Origin: an uncultured Acetatifactor sp.
GTDB taxonomy: Bacteria > Bacillota > Clostridia > Lachnospirales > Lachnospiraceae
Direction of reading: 5' to 3'
DNA length: 9,367 nt
Assembly (NCBI GenBank): GCA_934436245.1
Contig: CAKSAM010000060.1
Coordinates: 1 to 9,367 of the forward strand
The translations under genes were made by a program, and so were the position numbers. The notes under the pieces were generated by a model that worked only from the letters and a program-made list of their open reading frames with translations, was not told the DNA's origin and made no database searches. How positions within the stretch are numbered: position 1 is the stretch's first letter; every line of letters begins with the position of its first letter. This document shows, one piece after another, positions 6,149 to 9,367 of the stretch.

Positions 6149-6340
6149 GTGTCGGGGTCAAAAGCCCCCGCCTTTGATGCCTACGGATTGTTTCGTGCTA
6201 CGCACTCTCACAATCCTACCCTCTATTCGCATATCGTGGGATTATCATCCCACTTTTATGCTCATATCGGGGTGGGTCCTAAGGTCTTTCACCCACTTAT
6301 GAGCAAGCTCATATGGGCTCAGACCTTTTGACCCTGGCAT
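6149..6340. mobile_element. Putative 192-bp MITE with 10-bp target duplication in the metY leader
   Basis: The ends form an imperfect 16-bp terminal inverted repeat: the left end starts GTGTCGGGGTCAAAAG and the reverse complement of the right end is ATGCCAGGGTCAAAAG (13 of 16 identical, the inner 10 perfect). It is flanked by a perfect direct repeat CATAAAAATA (6139-6148 and 6341-6350), as expected of a target-site duplication. It contains no plausible gene. Internal hairpins: GGATTG/CAATCC (6185-6190, 6211-6216) enclosing GTGC/GCAC; GTGGGAT/ATCCCAC (6236-6253); and a long interrupted stem of GGGTC, AAGGTCT, CCCA and TATGAGC pairing with their complements across 6274-6334. It sits just after the metY -10, so it would be transcribed as a structured leader. 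The parent transposon family is unknown to me; a non-mobile structured repeat is the alternative. Confidence 0.72.
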
Positions 6341-6350
6341 CATAAAAATA
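6341..6350. repeat. Right 10-bp target-site duplication
   Basis: CATAAAAATA, identical to 6139-6148. Its outer base touches the predicted metY -10 box. Confidence 0.7.
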
Positions 6351-6378
6351 TGCTAAAACACATTCAAAAATATGTCAA
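6350..6378 (-). promoter_or_regulatory. Predicted metY promoter
   Basis: Perfect -35 TTGACA (plus 6373-6378), a 17-bp AT-rich spacer and -10 TAGCAT (6350-6355, 4 of 6). The start would fall near 6343, inside the right target duplication. Removing the element would leave a leader of about 55 nt; with it the leader is about 250 nt. I see no S-box or T-box landmarks and no clear terminator for the MATE gene between 6407 and here. Confidence 0.65.
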
Positions 6379-6406
6379 TGTAAAACTTTAGCGCAGCAGA
6401 CATTTT

Positions 6407-7753
6407 TTACTTCACCAGCCGGTCCTTATACTTCAGCCATTTCCCTGTCCGTACCCTGTTAGTGAACAAAAATGCCCGTACGACCCAGTCCATGGTCATA
6501 GCGATCCAGACACCGATGACGCCAAGTCCCAGCCCCTGTCCCAGAATATATGCCATGCCCACACGGCAGAGCCACATGGAAGCGATTGCCACGGTCATGG
6601 TAAATCTCACATCTCCTGCGGCACGAAGGGAATTGGCCTGTGCAAAAGACAGGGGATGTACCAGCATACAGCAGACACAGCTGTAGCACAACAGAAAAAC
6701 AGCTATTTTCATCGTCTCAGGACTCAGATGATAGATGCCGCAGATTGGCCGTGCAAAAATGATCATGGGAATTCCCAGCAGAATCATGCAGGCATAGGAT
6801 ATTTTCATCATCTTTTTATGATAATATAATGCCTGACCGGTTTCTCCGGCACCGATACACTGTCCGATCACAGTGATCATCGCCACACCAATGGCATTGG
6901 CCGGAATCTGCTGGAAGCTGGCAATACTGCCAGTGACCGCATTTGCCGTTGTCGCCGCCATTCCGAATCCGGCGATCAGACTGGTAGTCAGAAGCTTACC
7001 GATCTGGAAGATACTGTTTTCCAGTCCGTTGGGAACACCGATATACAAAATCTTTCCCAGTATTTTCGTGTCAATTCTCCAGTGATTACTCATTATGATC
7101 TTGTCACTTTTTCCAAGCAGCACTATGATCATCACAGCTGACAATATTCTGGAAAACAACGTGGACAGTGCAGCACCGGCAGCGCCGATCCCTGCACCAT
7201 AGATCAGTATCGCATTTCCGGCAATGTTCACCAGATTCGCCACCAGGGACACCTTCATGGATACCTTGGAATCTCCCACCGCACGGAACAGTGCAGCACC
7301 ACCGTTATAGATTCCCAAAAACGGAAAGGAAACCGCCACAATATAAAAATAAATTCTTGCAGCACTCATGACATCCGCTTCCACATTGCCGTAAAGCAAT
7401 GCCAGCAGGCCCCTGTTCCAGATCAGCGCTATCGTCATAAACAGAAGGGCCACACCTCCAACCGCTATAAACAGCTGATTGGAGGCCCGGCCTACCATTT
7501 CCTTATCTCCGTGTCCCATATATTGTGCCGCCACGACCGCACCGCCGCTGGCCATGGCCGTGAACAGACCGATCAATAACACACAGATACTGTCCACCAG
7601 GGAGATGCCGGATACCACGGCTTCTCCACAGCTGGCCGCCATCACTGTGTCAGCCATTCCCATTGCAATGGCCAGAAACTGCTCTATGATCAGCGGCCAC
7701 AATAATTTTTTCAGTGCATCCTGTGAAAACAGCATTTTCTTTTCTTCCGTCAT
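6407..7753 (-). CDS. MATE-family multidrug/cation efflux transporter
   Basis: Integral membrane antiporter of the MATE family, which exports organic cations or other toxic compounds using Na+ or H+ gradients. The 448 residues match the family (about 440-460) with roughly twelve hydrophobic segments in two MatE halves. Family landmarks are present in both halves: MADTVMA (33-39), FRAVGDSK (156-163) followed by NLVNIAGNAILIYG (173-186), and the second-half equivalent LRAAGD (376-381). The C-terminus is basic and cytoplasmic (KYKDRLVK). The start at 7753 has AAAGGATG about 11 nt upstream and follows its own promoter. The gene is flanked on both sides by inverted-repeat elements and looks monocistronic, although no strong terminator is visible after it. 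The substrate cannot be deduced. Confidence 0.94.
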   Translation of the reverse strand: MTEEKKMLFSQDALKKLLWPLIIEQFLAIAMGMADTVMAASCGEAVVSGISLVDSICVLLIGLFTAMASGGAVVAAQYMGHGDKEMVGRASNQLFIAVGGVALLFMTIALIWNRGLLALLYGNVEADVMSAARIYFYIVAVSFPFLGIYNGGAALFRAVGDSKVSMKVSLVANLVNIAGNAILIYGAGIGAAGAALSTLFSRILSAVMIIVLLGKSDKIIMSNHWRIDTKILGKILYIGVPNGLENSIFQIGKLLTTSLIAGFGMAATTANAVTGSIASFQQIPANAIGVAMITVIGQCIGAGETGQALYYHKKMMKISYACMILLGIPMIIFARPICGIYHLSPETMKIAVFLLCYSCVCCMLVHPLSFAQANSLRAAGDVRFTMTVAIASMWLCRVGMAYILGQGLGLGVIGVWIAMTMDWVVRAFLFTNRVRTGKWLKYKDRLVK

Positions 7754-7791
7754 ATCTTACATCATCCTTTATCATCACATTGACAACTGCC

Positions 7792-7820
7792 AAAATAGCA
7801 CATTGTCATTGCATTGTAAA
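7792..7820 (-). promoter_or_regulatory. Predicted MATE gene promoter with extended -10
   Basis: -35 TTTACA (7815-7820, 5 of 6), 17-bp spacer, -10 TATTTT (7792-7797) preceded by TGC, an extended -10. The start falls near 7785. A near-perfect 10-bp direct repeat (CACATTGACA at 7776-7785, CACATTGTCA at 7799-7808) brackets the -10 and could be a regulator site. Confidence 0.6.
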
Positions 7821-7843
7821 TACAAATGTAATTTTATGATTCA

Positions 7844-7946
7844 GTAACTATTCAGCACCCCCACCCTATAAATAGTATCAAATGCTCTTACGAATGCAAG
7901 CATTCGACGCGCATTCAATACTATTTACATGGCTCTGAATAGTTAC
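7844..7946. mobile_element. 103-bp nested inverted repeat, MITE-like
   Basis: Three nested palindromes share one axis region. The outer arms GTAACTATTCAG (7844-7855) and CTGAATAGTTAC (7935-7946) are a perfect 12-bp terminal inverted repeat. The middle arms (7869-7885, 7911-7927) are 17 bp with one 2-bp mismatch; their outer 10 bp, TAAATAGTAT/ATACTATTTA, are perfect. The core CGAATGC-AA-GCATTCG (7891-7906) is perfect. If the duplicated target is the dinucleotide TA (7845-7846 and 7944-7945), the pattern fits IS630/mariner-type MITEs, but a 2-bp duplication is weak proof. The GH43 stop codon (7945-7943) lies within the right arm. It could alternatively be a bidirectional terminator-like structure, although the arms are AT-rich and no clean T-tract follows. 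Confidence 0.55.
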
Positions 7947-9367
7947 AGCTCCCGGTATACAAAATAATCCGCTGCGACGCTGCCGCCAGGCATCTTCTGC
8001 TCATTGATGACAAACAGTCCGTCCTTGACACCGACCCAGCGGCCCGGAGTTGCTTCCACCATCTGTCCCACCGGCTGCAAATCGTCCTCAGCAGTTCCCA
8101 CATAGAATGTGCGATCGTTCTCCTTCTCCACCTTCATCTGAATATAAACGACATCGCTATTCCATTCACCCAGGTCAGTGCGCACCTCATCATCCTTTGT
8201 CCAGTTGCCGGTGCGCTGCTGCAGTCTTAGTTTTCCGTTTACTTTTTGTACCGCAAGTGCCGTATAGCAGCCGCCCAGGGATACCAGTCCTGCCACATCA
8301 CCGTCCAACATCTCTTCCAGATGCAGGCAGGTAGTAATGGAAAATTCCGGTGCCGGCCATTTCTGTAATAACAGATTGCTGACATCGCACAGCTGTTTCT
8401 TTGGATCCTCGATCTGCGAAATGAGCGTCAGTTGCTTGTCTCTGAGAAGGCACCATCCCTCCTGATAGTTGGCGTTCCACTGCCACTGCAGGCCTAAGCT
8501 TTCTTCTTCGAAGAAATCACTGTCCTCCGGTGCATCGATGGGGTATGCTGCTCCCACATCCGGCTTTTGGTAATGCAGTACCGGTTCACCGCAGCCGTCC
8601 ACAGCATTCACGCCGATCACCGGCCAGTCATTTTCCCAGTGCATGGGCTGTAAATGTATGATACGTCCTGCATTGCCCACATCCTGAAAATGTAAGAACC
8701 AGTCCTGTCCGTCCGGCGTATCCACCCATGCGCCCTGGTGCGGTCCGTTCACGGGAGAATTGCCCTGATGCAGGACGATTTTTTCTTCCCAGGGACCGTA
8801 AATATTTTTCGAACGCAGTACCGTCTGCCAGCCGGGCTTCACACCTCCTGCCGGAGCAAAAATGTAATAGTATCCGTTTCTCTTGTACAGCTTCGGGCCT
8901 TCGATGGTCGGCTGTGTGGCATGTCCGTCATAGATGAACTGTCCGTCGTCAAGGATTTCGGAGCAATCCGGGCTGATCGGTGTCATATAGAGCAGGCTCT
9001 TGAATCCGATACGGCTTCTGGCAAACGCATTTACCATATAAGCCCTGCCGTCTTCGTCCCAGAACGGGCAGGGGTCGATCCAGCCAGCAAGCTTACGGAT
9101 AAAATGAGGCTCACTCCATTTTCCCCAGGGGTCTGTGGTCTTGCACACTGCCAGTCCCTCATCCGGGAACGGAATCACCGCATAATAGACACCCTCATGA
9201 TAACGGATGGCAGGAGCCCAGGTACCGCAGCCATGCATGGGCTTCTCATAATAGTCAAAGGGAAGCTTGTCAATAATATAATTGATGACCTTCCAGTTCA
9301 CCAGATCCTTCGAATGCAGCAAAGGAACTGCCGGGGTATTACAGAAGCTGGAAGCGATCATAAAATA
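7943..9367 (-). CDS. GH43 glycoside hydrolase (beta-xylosidase/alpha-arabinofuranosidase type), 5' end outside window
   Basis: Hydrolase of plant cell-wall xylan or arabinoxylan side chains and oligosaccharides. The frame is open through the right edge, and the first in-window Met (9361) lies in the conserved YFMIASSF strand of the five-bladed propeller, so the true start and the catalytic base Asp are missing. Counting from that Met: HSKDLVNW (16-23); WIDPCPFWDEDGRAY with the pKa-modulating D96; and IEGPKLYKRNGYYYIFAPAGG with the general acid E154. A C-terminal beta-sandwich domain (about 285-472, GH43_C2/DUF1349-like) completes the protein. The set resembles GH43 subfamily 12, but subfamily and substrate are inferred. 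Secretion cannot be judged without the N-terminus. The stop codon TAA lies inside the right arm of the nested palindrome, 190 bp before the MATE gene. Confidence 0.92.
   Translation of the reverse strand, partial: YFMIASSFCNTPAVPLLHSKDLVNWKVINYIIDKLPFDYYEKPMHGCGTWAPAIRYHEGVYYAVIPFPDEGLAVCKTTDPWGKWSEPHFIRKLAGWIDPCPFWDEDGRAYMVNAFARSRIGFKSLLYMTPISPDCSEILDDGQFIYDGHATQPTIEGPKLYKRNGYYYIFAPAGGVKPGWQTVLRSKNIYGPWEEKIVLHQGNSPVNGPHQGAWVDTPDGQDWFLHFQDVGNAGRIIHLQPMHWENDWPVIGVNAVDGCGEPVLHYQKPDVGAAYPIDAPEDSDFFEEESLGLQWQWNANYQEGWCLLRDKQLTLISQIEDPKKQLCDVSNLLLQKWPAPEFSITTCLHLEEMLDGDVAGLVSLGGCYTALAVQKVNGKLRLQQRTGNWTKDDEVRTDLGEWNSDVVYIQMKVEKENDRTFYVGTAEDDLQPVGQMVEATPGRWVGVKDGLFVINEQKMPGGSVAADYFVYREL

Noticed and set aside
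6097..6406. SAM riboswitch or T-box upstream of metY
   Set aside because: Expected for a methionine gene, but I see no S-box core or T-box sequence (TGGGTGGTACCGCG-like); the hairpins belong to an element bounded by inverted repeats and a target duplication.
7943..9361. Complete GH43 gene starting at ATG 9361
   Set aside because: The frame stays open to the edge (Tyr-Phe precede the Met) and this Met is in a conserved internal strand, so the true start is outside the window.

Overview
The window looks like chromosomal DNA of a gut Firmicute, most likely a Lachnospiraceae member (Blautia/Roseburia/Dorea-like). This rests on moderate GC, AAGGAG-type ribosome binding sites, a GH43 plant-polysaccharide enzyme, a MetY and a CsoR/CopA copper module of clostridial type. 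The genus is inferred, not proven. Every gene I can support lies on the minus strand, so the transcription order runs from high to low coordinates.

Layout in transcription order. (1) 9367-7943: a GH43 glycoside hydrolase with a C-terminal beta-sandwich domain, its 5' end outside the window. (2) 7946-7844: a nested-palindrome, MITE-like element whose right terminal repeat contains the GH43 stop codon. (3) 7820-6407: a MATE efflux transporter with its own promoter. (4) 6378-4567: a promoter, then a 192-bp element with imperfect terminal inverted repeats and a perfect 10-bp flanking duplication, then metY (O-acetylhomoserine sulfhydrylase), then a small two-helix membrane protein with a strong RBS, closed by an intrinsic terminator at 4477-4462. 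(5) 4444-3498: two GTTAG-N6-CTAAC operator-like boxes and a TcmP/LCMT-like SAM methyltransferase. (6) 3487 to the window edge: a copper-homeostasis operon. It has a TTGACA promoter with one CsoR-type operator between -35 and -10 and a second just past the expected start site, then csoR, then copA, which runs off the left edge.

How they work together: CsoR should repress its own operon until Cu(I) binds; the CopA P1B-ATPase then exports Cu(I). MetY makes homocysteine from O-acetylhomoserine and sulfide. The methyltransferase sits beside the copper operon but has a different palindrome upstream, so it is probably controlled by another regulator.

Most unusual points: (a) the small putative MITE inserted at about +1 of metY, which makes the whole element a structured mRNA leader; (b) a long repeat-built C-terminal tail on CopA (five 15-bp TEQAE-like units, then at least six perfect 12-bp KEKE units running off the window); (c) a perfect 27-bp in-frame tandem duplication in the CopA nucleotide-binding domain; (d) a CsoR with an IEEK-repeat and CCHCH N-terminal extension; (e) the nested palindrome at the GH43 stop codon.
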